Assembly: GCA_023445495.1 (NCBI GenBank)
Contig: JAEXLC010000343.1
Span: forward strand, 1 to 11,758
Origin: Pseudomonadota bacterium
Lineage (GTDB): Bacteria; Pseudomonadota; Alphaproteobacteria; Sphingomonadales; Sphingomonadaceae
Direction: 5' to 3'
DNA: 11,758 nt
Shown here piece by piece: positions 1 to 6,462 of this stretch (its first letter is position 1; each line of letters opens with the position of its first letter). Below the pieces are notes generated by a model that had not been told where the DNA came from, searched no databases, and saw nothing but the letters and a program-made list of their open reading frames with translations. A program made the translations under genes and the position numbers.

Positions 1-1292
1 TCCTGAAGCCGCGCAAGGATTGGCCGGATCCTGAGCTTCCCAAGGAGGAGCTGGTCAGCCGGATCGAGGGTAATCTCGCGAAGATTCCGGGAAATGCCTA
101 CGAGATCACCCAGCCCATCCAGATGCGCTTCAACGAGCTGATCGCCGGCGTGCGCGGCGACATCGCGGTGAAGGTGTTCGGGGACGACTTCAACCAGATG
201 AACCGGACGGCCGAGCAAATCGCGGCGGTGCTGCGCAGAACGCAAGGCGCAGCGGACGTGAAGGTGGAGCAGACGACCGGTCTTCCCATGCTCGACATTC
301 GCGTCAACCGCGACGCGATGGCGCGGTTGGGCGTTACGGCTCAGGATGTGCAGGACACCGTGACTGCGACGATCGGCGGGCGAACATCGGGCCAGATCTT
401 CGAGGGCGACCGTCGCTTCCCCGTGGTGATCCGCCTGTCGGAGGCGCAGCGTGCCGACATCGGCCTGCTCCAACAGGTGCAGGTGCCGGTGGCAGGCGGC
501 GGCTATGTACCGCTGTCCAGCGTCGCCGAGATCAAGGTGGTCGATGGTCCGAACCAGATCAGCCGCGAGAACGGCAAGCGGCGCGTGGTGGTGCAAGCCA
601 ACGTGCGTGGCCGCGACGTCGGATCCGTCGTGGCGGATGCGCAGGCGGCGATCGGCAGCCAACTCCGGCTGCCTGCCGGCACCTATCTCGAATGGGGCGG
701 CCAGTTCGAGAACCTCCAATCGGCAAGCGAACGGCTGAAGCTGGTCATTCCGGCTTGCTTCATCTTGATCCTGCTGCTCCTCTACGGGGCGTTGGGATCG
801 GTCCGCGACGCCGCGATCGTGTTCACCGGCGTGCCTTTCGCGCTGGTGGGCGGCGTCCTGTTGCTGTTCCTGCGGGGCATGGACTTCTCGATCTCGGCGG
901 CAGTGGGCTTCATCGCCCTCTCGGGCATCGCGGTCCTCAACGGCCTCGTCATGGTCAGCTCGATCCAAGATCTGATCCGATCAGGGATGAGCCGCGAGGA
1001 AGCCGCGCATGTTGGCGCGATGCAGCGTCTGCGACCCGTCATCATGACCGCGCTAGTCGCCAGCCTCGGCTTCGTGCCGATGGCGCTGGGCGAAGGCGCC
1101 GGCGCAGAGGTTCAAAAGCCTTTGGCGACGGTCGTCATCGGCGGTCTGATCTCGGCGACGCTTCTTACGCTGTTCGTGCTGCCGACACTCTATGCCCGGT
1201 TCGGGCAGAAAGTGATCGAGAAACCCGAGCACTACAATGAGGAGCATGAAGGGGACGACCACGGTCAGACCTTCGTGAACAACTTGGCCTGA
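1..1292 (+). CDS. czcA: CzcA/CusA-type heavy-metal RND efflux pump, C-terminal part (5' end outside window)
   Basis: This is the inner-membrane pump subunit of a tripartite HME-RND system that exports divalent metals using the proton gradient. The frame is already open at base 3 and gives 429 residues, against roughly 1040-1070 for a full CzcA, so the N-terminal 60% lies upstream. Visible parts, in fragment numbering, are the second periplasmic porter/docking region (about 1-245, with a WGGQFENL signature near 231-238), then the C-terminal membrane block from about 247. That block includes GIAVLNG near 309-315, the family segment QRLRPVIMTALVASLGFVP near 341-359, and a last helix ending FVLPTLY. 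The acidic, His-containing tail (EHYNEEHEGDDHG) fits a metal pump. The proton-relay Asp helix of the N-terminal half is not in view, so Zn/Co/Cd versus Cu/Ag specificity cannot be settled. The czcA symbol is by best resemblance. Confidence 0.93.
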   Translation, partial: LKPRKDWPDPELPKEELVSRIEGNLAKIPGNAYEITQPIQMRFNELIAGVRGDIAVKVFGDDFNQMNRTAEQIAAVLRRTQGAADVKVEQTTGLPMLDIRVNRDAMARLGVTAQDVQDTVTATIGGRTSGQIFEGDRRFPVVIRLSEAQRADIGLLQQVQVPVAGGGYVPLSSVAEIKVVDGPNQISRENGKRRVVVQANVRGRDVGSVVADAQAAIGSQLRLPAGTYLEWGGQFENLQSASERLKLVIPACFILILLLLYGALGSVRDAAIVFTGVPFALVGGVLLLFLRGMDFSISAAVGFIALSGIAVLNGLVMVSSIQDLIRSGMSREEAAHVGAMQRLRPVIMTALVASLGFVPMALGEGAGAEVQKPLATVVIGGLISATLLTLFVLPTLYARFGQKVIEKPEHYNEEHEGDDHGQTFVNNLA

Positions 1293-1294
1293 TG

Positions 1295-1329
1295 GATGGG
1301 CGGGGCGATCCGCGATCGCCCCGCCCATC
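1295..1329 (+). terminator. Perfect GC-rich hairpin just after czcA
   Basis: A 16-bp perfect stem (1295-1310 pairing with 1314-1329) closes a 3-base loop (CGC) and begins 2 bases after the czcA stop. No T-run follows, so it is not a classical intrinsic terminator. It may act as a Rho-aided terminator, an RNA 3'-end stabiliser or an attenuator. Its position between the RND gene and the seven-gene cluster suggests it lowers read-through from czc into the cluster. The fold is seen directly; its function is inferred. Confidence 0.7.
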
Positions 1330-1345
1330 TCTGGGAGATGGGGAT

Positions 1346-1834
1346 ATGCCTCGCACCATAACCAGCTCGATGCTTCACGGCGGGCCACTGCGCATCTGGT
1401 CGGCACTCACCGATCCGGATCATCGCCGGGCGTGGAGTCCGCTCGTATTTCTCGATGATCCGTCCCGGCTCGGCGACACAGAATGCACCTTTGCGATCCA
1501 GGGCATCACCCGGCCAATTCGGACGCCAGCACGGATTGATCGATTCGATAAACCGCACGCCTTCGCTTGGTCCTGCGGCATCCCCTATCTGTTCACGCTC
1601 GAAGAGCGGTACGAGCTGGCGGGGGACGATGGCGGCACCAGGCTAACGCATAGCTGCACGCTGCGCGGGGCGCTCTCCCTGCCGTTCGCGGCGATGATGT
1701 TGCGCCGCCTGCGATCCCTGATGGTCGAATCTGACGATCGCCTCGCAACCTATCTCCGCTGGCGGGTAGGTCAGCCTGCCCGGGCTATCAATCGTCAGCG
1801 CGTCCCCTTCCGCTACAGGAGGAAGGCGCGATGA
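1346..1834 (+). CDS. SRPBCC-fold (START/polyketide cyclase-like) protein
   Basis: A 162-residue soluble protein with the pattern of the SRPBCC superfamily. It has an N-terminal strand plus a 'PLRIWSALTDPDHRRAWSP' helix typical of the AHSA1/polyketide-cyclase branch, a central beta region, and a C-terminal amphipathic helix (about 118-142) that would line the ligand cavity. Family members bind hydrophobic ligands; the ligand here is unknown. I chose ATG 1346 because GGAGATGGGG precedes it and the SRPBCC pattern begins at once. The in-frame ATG at 1292 would add 18 residues encoded through the czcA hairpin and is unlikely. No signal peptide is seen, so it is probably cytoplasmic. It is the first gene of the coupled cluster and its stop overlaps the next start (ATGA at 1831). 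Its Arg-rich C-terminus (RQRVPFRYRRKAR) is unusual, because the ribosome-binding site of the next gene lies inside that coding end. Confidence 0.75.
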   Translation: MPRTITSSMLHGGPLRIWSALTDPDHRRAWSPLVFLDDPSRLGDTECTFAIQGITRPIRTPARIDRFDKPHAFAWSCGIPYLFTLEERYELAGDDGGTRLTHSCTLRGALSLPFAAMMLRRLRSLMVESDDRLATYLRWRVGQPARAINRQRVPFRYRRKAR

Positions 1835-2208
1835 TGATGCACTGTAAGCGGGTGCTGCCCGCCGTCATCCTCGTTGTCGGGCTCGCGGCGTGCTCGGAAA
1901 GAAAGCCGCCAGCCCCGCCAACGGAGCAGCAGATCCATTCGTCCGACAGCGCCGTGGCGACCGGGGAAATGGGGCGGCATAGATATCGCTGTTCCGACGG
2001 GGAACCGCTGTTCGTCGATTACAAGGACAACGGCCTGCAGATCGATTTGCGGCGCTCCAACGGGGGACCGCCGATGATGCTGACCGCGCCAGCGCAGGGC
2101 CTGCAATATGTCGGCGAAACAGCCACCGCGACCTTCAAGGGGTCGCAGCTCACCATCGTGGAAGGCGATGGCCGTACCCGGATCTGCGAGCAGGAAGGCA
2201 CGCGATGA
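1831..2208 (+). CDS. Small MliC-like lipoprotein
   Basis: A 125-residue predicted lipoprotein. The N-terminus is Met-Met-Met-His-Cys-Lys-Arg, followed by a hydrophobic stretch and a lipobox LAAC with the lipidated Cys at 21. A Pro-rich linker follows. The mature domain (about 50-120) matches the layout of MliC/C-type lysozyme-inhibitor domains: YRCSDG with Cys54, a strand V-DYKDNG, a middle segment 'GLQYVGE', then FKGSQLTI (102-109) and a closing Cys119 that would pair with Cys54. MliC proteins inhibit host lysozymes, but in this metal cluster a different ligand is possible. AGGAGG at 1817-1822 sits 8 bases before ATG 1831; three tandem ATG codons make the exact start uncertain by one or two residues. 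It overlaps the upstream stop by ATGA. Lipoprotein assignment is strong; the MliC assignment is by motif layout only. Confidence 0.8.
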   Translation: MMMHCKRVLPAVILVVGLAACSERKPPAPPTEQQIHSSDSAVATGEMGRHRYRCSDGEPLFVDYKDNGLQIDLRRSNGGPPMMLTAPAQGLQYVGETATATFKGSQLTIVEGDGRTRICEQEGTR

Positions 2209-2669
2209 ACTGCCCTGCCTTCGAACGCCACAGGGCGCTTCGTCGGAAGAGACCGATGTCTGACACGTCGATTTCAAATGTGACAACCTTGTGCGGCCTG
2301 AATCGGGCCGGTCTGGCGATCGCGCGCCTCGGCGTCGTTCTCGTCTCCGGGGCGGTTATAGGGGCGTGTAATCCAGCGCCGACCCAGCCTACCGAGCCGG
2401 CGCATGAAAAGCATCTGACGTCGAAACTAATCGCGCAGCGCATCATGTACTGCGACGACGGCACACGCGCCGATGTCGACTTCATCGATGACGGCTTGAA
2501 AATGGCCGTCACCTGGCTGCCGAAGGGCAGGACCGAGATCCTGCGCGCGCAGCGAACCGGTGACGAGTTTCGCGGCGACCATTCGCGGGCTGTCGTGGCG
2601 GGCGGATCGATCGCGTTCACGCGACGCGGGAAGATCCGCGTCTGCCACCGAACCCCGGAGGAGTCCTAG
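2205..2669 (+). CDS. Second small lipoprotein with MliC-like domain
   Basis: A 154-residue predicted lipoprotein, or 137 residues if translation starts at ATG 2256. The hydrophobic stretch 'LGVVLVSGAVIGAC' gives a lipobox with Cys55 in the long form. The mature domain repeats the pattern of the preceding gene: MYCDDG with Cys83, V-DFIDDG, a central Leu/Arg segment, 'GGSIAFTRRG' and a closing Cys147. The two genes look like diverged tandem paralogues. The start at 2205 has AGGAAGG 6 bases upstream and an ATGA overlap with the previous gene, matching the cluster style. The start at 2256 has GGAAGAG 4 bases upstream and gives a more normal (still long, 38-residue) signal peptide. I report the longer form, but 2256 is quite possible. 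Envelope localisation is likely; ligand and function are unknown. Confidence 0.72.
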   Translation: MNCPAFERHRALRRKRPMSDTSISNVTTLCGLNRAGLAIARLGVVLVSGAVIGACNPAPTQPTEPAHEKHLTSKLIAQRIMYCDDGTRADVDFIDDGLKMAVTWLPKGRTEILRAQRTGDEFRGDHSRAVVAGGSIAFTRRGKIRVCHRTPEES

Positions 2670-2672
2670 GAA

Positions 2673-3359
2673 ATGCAGGCACTGCTCTATACGCTTGCGC
2701 CTGTGCTGGCGGTCGTGCTCGGCGCGATTGTCGCGAGCCGCACCAAGTTGAAACCTGGCCTCGTGGCGGGCCTACAGCATCTCGCTGCCGGCGTCGTGTT
2801 CGCGGCGGCAGCGACCGAAATCCTGCCGCAGGTCAAGCATGAGGCATCGCCCAGCGCGACGTTGATCGGCGGGGCGGCGGGCGTCGCGACCATGCTGGGG
2901 CTCAAGGCTCTTGAGGCCCGCTTCAAGGGGCCGATGGCGCTACTCGCCGCGATCGGCATCGACATTCTGGTCGACGGCCTGGTGCTCGGCCTCGCTTTCG
3001 TGGCGGGCGAGAAGGCAGGTCTCCTGCTGACGATCGCGCTCACTCTGGAAGTGTTATTTCTGGGACTGACGCTGACCGACGAGCTGGCGGAAACCTATCG
3101 CTCGCGCTTGCGCATCATCGTGATCGTCTCGGCATTGGCCCTGCTGCTGCCGATCGGCGCGCTCGCTGCCGTGCCGGTCGCCGCGCTGTCGCCGGTGATG
3201 ATCGCCGGCTTCCTCAGCTTCGGGCTGATGGCGCTGCTCTACCTCGTCACGGAGGAGTTGCTGGTCGAGGCGCACGAGAAACCCGACACCCCGCTCATCA
3301 GCTCGATGTTTTTCGTCGGCTTCCTGGCCCTGCTGACACTTGAGGAGATGATGGGATGA
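2673..3359 (+). CDS. Divergent ZIP-family metal permease
   Basis: A 228-residue polytopic membrane protein with about 7-8 hydrophobic segments and ZIP-type signatures. These are a HLAAGVVFAAAATEILP helix (His36, Glu49), a helix 'GIDILVDGLVLG' at the position of the ZIP transport-site helix, a following 'LTLEVLFLG' helix, and YLVTEELLVEAHE (Glu194, Glu195, His201) near the C-terminus. Classical ZIPs carry His-Asn-x-x-Glu-Gly and His-Glu in the two core helices; here the first His is replaced by Asp97 with Asp101 following, and only Glu126 remains in the second. The site is therefore carboxylate-rich with no core His. ZIPs usually import divalent metals into the cytosol. The start at 2673 lies 3 bases after the previous stop, and GGAGGAG (2657-2663) lies inside the end of that gene. 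ATGA overlap with the next gene. Confidence 0.8.
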   Translation: MQALLYTLAPVLAVVLGAIVASRTKLKPGLVAGLQHLAAGVVFAAAATEILPQVKHEASPSATLIGGAAGVATMLGLKALEARFKGPMALLAAIGIDILVDGLVLGLAFVAGEKAGLLLTIALTLEVLFLGLTLTDELAETYRSRLRIIVIVSALALLLPIGALAAVPVAALSPVMIAGFLSFGLMALLYLVTEELLVEAHEKPDTPLISSMFFVGFLALLTLEEMMG

Positions 3360-3964
3360 TCCCGGGCAACGACAACAATGGCGGGCAGGAGCGCCGCACA
3401 CTGTGGATCGTCCTGCTGCTGAACGCGGCGATCGCTGCGGGCTTCTTCGTTTCCGGCTTCTTCGCGGACTCGAGCGCGCTGATCGCCAACGGCGTCGACA
3501 ACCTGTCCGATACGGCTGTGTATGCGCTGAGCCTTGTGGCGCTCACCCGGGGCCAGACATGGAAGACACGCGCCGCGGTCGCTTCGGGCGTCATGCTGCT
3601 GATCTTCGCGGGCGGCATCTTGATCGATGTCGGACGGCGCTACGTGCAGGGCAGCGAGCCCATCGGACCTACCATGATGGTCATGTCCGCGATCGCCGGC
3701 GTCGTGAATTACCTCTGCCTGCGGCTGCTCCAGCGCCTCAAGGATCCGGACGTCAATCTCCGGGCCGCAACCACCTTCAGCTTCAACGACTTCATTTCCA
3801 ACGGCGGCATCCTGATCGCCGGCGTGCTGGTGCTGTGGTTGGGTACCAATTGGCCGGACCTGCTGGTCGGCTTCGCCACCGCCATCATCGCCATCAAGGG
3901 CGGTGTCGAAATCCTGCGCGACGCGCGCGCCGAAACCAAGAAAAGCGAAAGGAGGTCGTCATGA
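3356..3964 (+). CDS. Short CDF-like cation transporter (membrane domain only)
   Basis: A 202-residue membrane protein of the cation diffusion facilitator type, which exports divalent metals by proton antiport. Helix 2 reads 'SSALIANGVDNLSDTAVY' and keeps a D-x-x-x-D pair (Asp48, Asp52) like the YiiP transport site. The later helix 'FSFNDFISNGGILIAG' keeps Asp145, but the partner position four residues earlier, His in YiiP, is Phe141. About six hydrophobic segments are visible (near 17-36, 38-62, 72-92, 105-125, 146-162, 166-184). The protein stops after the last helix with a short charged tail (RDARAETKKSERR), so the cytoplasmic domain of typical CDFs (about 300 residues) is absent. GAGGAG at 3342-3347 precedes ATG 3356, and both ends overlap neighbours by ATGA. 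Family call is good; the metal is unknown. Confidence 0.85.
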   Translation: MIPGNDNNGGQERRTLWIVLLLNAAIAAGFFVSGFFADSSALIANGVDNLSDTAVYALSLVALTRGQTWKTRAAVASGVMLLIFAGGILIDVGRRYVQGSEPIGPTMMVMSAIAGVVNYLCLRLLQRLKDPDVNLRAATTFSFNDFISNGGILIAGVLVLWLGTNWPDLLVGFATAIIAIKGGVEILRDARAETKKSERRSS

Positions 3965-6462
3965 ACGACAAGCTCGAACTCGACATTCCAGTGTTGTTGC
4001 CGGACCTTCCTGACGCGGCCGATGCCTGCCTGGACCGTCTCGTATCAACCCTGTCAAAGCGCGAAGGTGTCGAGCGGGCGCATGTGATCTGTCTCGACGG
4101 CAACACGCCAGCGGCGCTGTGCATCCATTTCGATGCCGCCAAGCTGCCGCTGCCACGGTTGCGCGAAATGGTGCGCGCCGCAGGTGCCGAAATCACCGAG
4201 CGCTACGGCCATGCGATCTGGCAGGTGACGGGGATCAACCACGAACGTCGGGCGCGCACGGTCAGCGATGCGCTGTGCGCCTTGCCCGGCGTGGTCCAGG
4301 CAAGCGCCAGCACCAGCGGGTCTGTCCGGGTCGAATATGATCGCCGCGAAACCACCGAAGAGGAGGTGCGCGCTGCGCTTCGCAAGCTGAAGGTGAGGGT
4401 GGGCAAGCGGGTCGCTGCCGATGAACATGCCGGCCACGACCACGGCCCCGGGGGCCACGGCGCGGGCGAAGAGAAGCACGGCCCCGGCGATGGCCACGAC
4501 CATAGCCACGCCGAATTTCTCGGCCCCAATACCGAGCTGATCTTCGCGCTCGCCTGTGGCGCGCTGCTGGGGATCGGCTACGCGATCGAGAGGCTGGTCG
4601 CTGGCGCGCCCGAATGGCTGCCGACCGCCTGCTATATCGCAGCCTATTTCTTCGGCGGATTCTTCACGCTGCGCGAGGCGATCGACAACCTCCGGATGAA
4701 GAAGTTCGAGATCGACACGCTGATGTTGGTCGCTGCGGCCGGCGCCGCTGCGCTGGGCGCATGGGCCGAAGGTGCGCTGCTGCTGTTCCTGTTCAGCCTC
4801 GGCCATGCGCTTGAGCATTATGCAATGGGCCGCGCCAAGAAGGCGATCGAGGCGCTGGCGAAGCTCGCGCCCGAAACCGCGACCGTGCGACGCGGCGGGC
4901 AGACCAGCGAAATCCCGGTCGAGCAGATGGTCGTCGGGGACATTGCCATCGTCCGCCCGAACGAGCGCCTGCCTGCCGACGGCTTCGTCATCAAGGGCAC
5001 CAGCGCGATCAACCAGGCCCCGGTCACGGGTGAAAGCATCCCGGTCGACAAGGTGCCGGTCGCAGATGCCGCAGCGGCACGCGCCAAGCCCGATGCAGTC
5101 GACGCGGAAAGCCGGGTTTTTGCTGGTACGATCAACGGCGGCGGCGCGATCGAGATCGAGGTGACACGCCGTTCCAATGAAAGCGCGCTTGCCAAGGTCG
5201 TGAAGATGGTGAGCGAAGCGGAGACGCAGAAGTCGCCGACGCAGCGCTTCACCGACCGGTTCGAACGGATCTTCGTGCCCGCCGTCCTGGTCCTGTCAGT
5301 GCTCCTGCTGTTCGCATGGGTGGTCGTCGACGAGCCGTTCCGCGACAGCTTCTATCGCGCGATGGCGGTGCTGGTGGCGGCAAGCCCGTGCGCGCTCGCG
5401 ATCGCAACGCCGAGCGCGGTCCTGTCGGGCGTTGCCCGTGCAGCGCGGGGCGGCGTGCTCGTGAAGGGCGGTGCACCGCTCGAAAACCTCGGGTCGCTCA
5501 AAGCGATCGCTTTCGACAAGACGGGCACGCTGACCGAAGGTCGTCCGCGCATCACTGATGTCGTGCCCGTCGATGGCGCCGATGAAGGCGAGTTGCTGGC
5601 GCTGGCTGTCGCCGTCGAAGCGTTGAGCGACCATCCCCTGGCCCAAGCGATCGTCAAGGACGGCCGCGAACGTCTGAACGATCGTGCCGTGCCGACTGCC
5701 GGCGACCTCAAGAGCCTGACCGGTCGGGGCGTCACCGCGAGCGTGGATGGCGAGACGGTGTGGATCGGCAAGGCCGAGATGTTCGGAAGTGAGGGCATTC
5801 CGGCGCTGGGGCAGGGCGCGCAGGACGCAATCGCGAAGCTGCGCGAGAACGGCCGCACGACAATGGTGGTCCGCAAGGGGGACCGCGACCTGGGCGCGAT
5901 CGGCCTGATGGACACGCCTCGCGAAGCTGCCAAGACCGCGTTGCGTCGGCTGCACGAGATGGGCGTGTCGCGGATGATAATGATCTCCGGCGATCACCAG
6001 AAAGTCGCCGAAGCGATCGCCGACGAAGTCGGGATCGACGAAGCGTGGGGCGACCTCATGCCCGAAGACAAGGTTGCCGCGATCAAGAAGCTCGCCGGCG
6101 AAGACAAGGTCGCGATGGTGGGCGACGGCGTGAACGATGCGCCGGCGATGGCAAGCGCCACGGTCGGCATCGCGATGGGCGCGGCGGGGTCGGACGTTGC
6201 GCTGGAGACAGCCGACGTGGCGCTGATGGCCGACGATCTGGCGCACCTGCCATTCGCAGTCGGTCTTAGCCGCCATACCCGTGGAATCATCCGGCAGAAC
6301 GTCTTCGTCAGCCTGGGTGTCGTCGCCTTCCTGGTGCCTGCTACCATCCTCGGCCTCGGCATTGGGCCAGCGGTGGCGGTTCATGAGGGATCGACGCTGC
6401 TCGTCGTCATCAATGCGCTCAGGCTGCTCGCCTACCGCGATCCGGCGGGGAAGGCGGCATGA
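3961..6462 (+). CDS. P1B-4-type heavy-metal translocating ATPase
   Basis: An 833-residue inner-membrane pump that couples ATP hydrolysis to metal export. Residues about 1-85 and 86-150 look like two HMA-type domains without CxxC: in the second, the usual Cys pair position reads GINHERRA. A His/Gly/Asp-rich stretch follows (about 155-183). Then come membrane helices from about 190, the actuator TGES (356-359), membrane motif SPCALAIATP (475-484), phosphorylation motif DKTGTLT (Asp519), nucleotide-binding SDHP (556-559), hinge GDGVND (721-726), and HEGST (808-812) in the last helix pair. SPC plus HEG(G/S)T defines the P1B-4 (CoaT/CtpD-like) group, linked to Co, Fe, Ni or Zn, as opposed to CPC-type Zn/Cd pumps. 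Start 3961 has AGGAGG 5 bases upstream. The frame stays open back to 3403, but that part lies over the CDF gene. ATGA overlaps both neighbours. Confidence 0.96.
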   Translation: MNDKLELDIPVLLPDLPDAADACLDRLVSTLSKREGVERAHVICLDGNTPAALCIHFDAAKLPLPRLREMVRAAGAEITERYGHAIWQVTGINHERRARTVSDALCALPGVVQASASTSGSVRVEYDRRETTEEEVRAALRKLKVRVGKRVAADEHAGHDHGPGGHGAGEEKHGPGDGHDHSHAEFLGPNTELIFALACGALLGIGYAIERLVAGAPEWLPTACYIAAYFFGGFFTLREAIDNLRMKKFEIDTLMLVAAAGAAALGAWAEGALLLFLFSLGHALEHYAMGRAKKAIEALAKLAPETATVRRGGQTSEIPVEQMVVGDIAIVRPNERLPADGFVIKGTSAINQAPVTGESIPVDKVPVADAAAARAKPDAVDAESRVFAGTINGGGAIEIEVTRRSNESALAKVVKMVSEAETQKSPTQRFTDRFERIFVPAVLVLSVLLLFAWVVVDEPFRDSFYRAMAVLVAASPCALAIATPSAVLSGVARAARGGVLVKGGAPLENLGSLKAIAFDKTGTLTEGRPRITDVVPVDGADEGELLALAVAVEALSDHPLAQAIVKDGRERLNDRAVPTAGDLKSLTGRGVTASVDGETVWIGKAEMFGSEGIPALGQGAQDAIAKLRENGRTTMVVRKGDRDLGAIGLMDTPREAAKTALRRLHEMGVSRMIMISGDHQKVAEAIADEVGIDEAWGDLMPEDKVAAIKKLAGEDKVAMVGDGVNDAPAMASATVGIAMGAAGSDVALETADVALMADDLAHLPFAVGLSRHTRGIIRQNVFVSLGVVAFLVPATILGLGIGPAVAVHEGSTLLVVINALRLLAYRDPAGKAA

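Noticed and set aside
1292..1345. 18-codon upstream extension of the SRPBCC gene
   Set aside because: The extension is encoded by the post-czcA hairpin and reads as low-complexity Gly/Arg/Pro. ATG 1346 has a better ribosome-binding site and the domain starts there.
3403..3960. 186-residue N-terminal extension of the P-type ATPase frame
   Set aside because: It overlaps the whole CDF gene in another frame and gives an Arg-rich, non-membrane peptide. A strong AGGAGG precedes ATG 3961.
4420..4515. His/Gly codon repetition considered as a tandem DNA repeat
   Set aside because: It is a compositional His-rich linker within the ATPase, with no regular DNA repeat unit.
4054..4818. 254-codon open frame on the - strand
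   Set aside because: It is antisense to the ATPase N-terminal and first membrane regions, has no membrane or domain features of its own, and has a composition typical of shadow frames.
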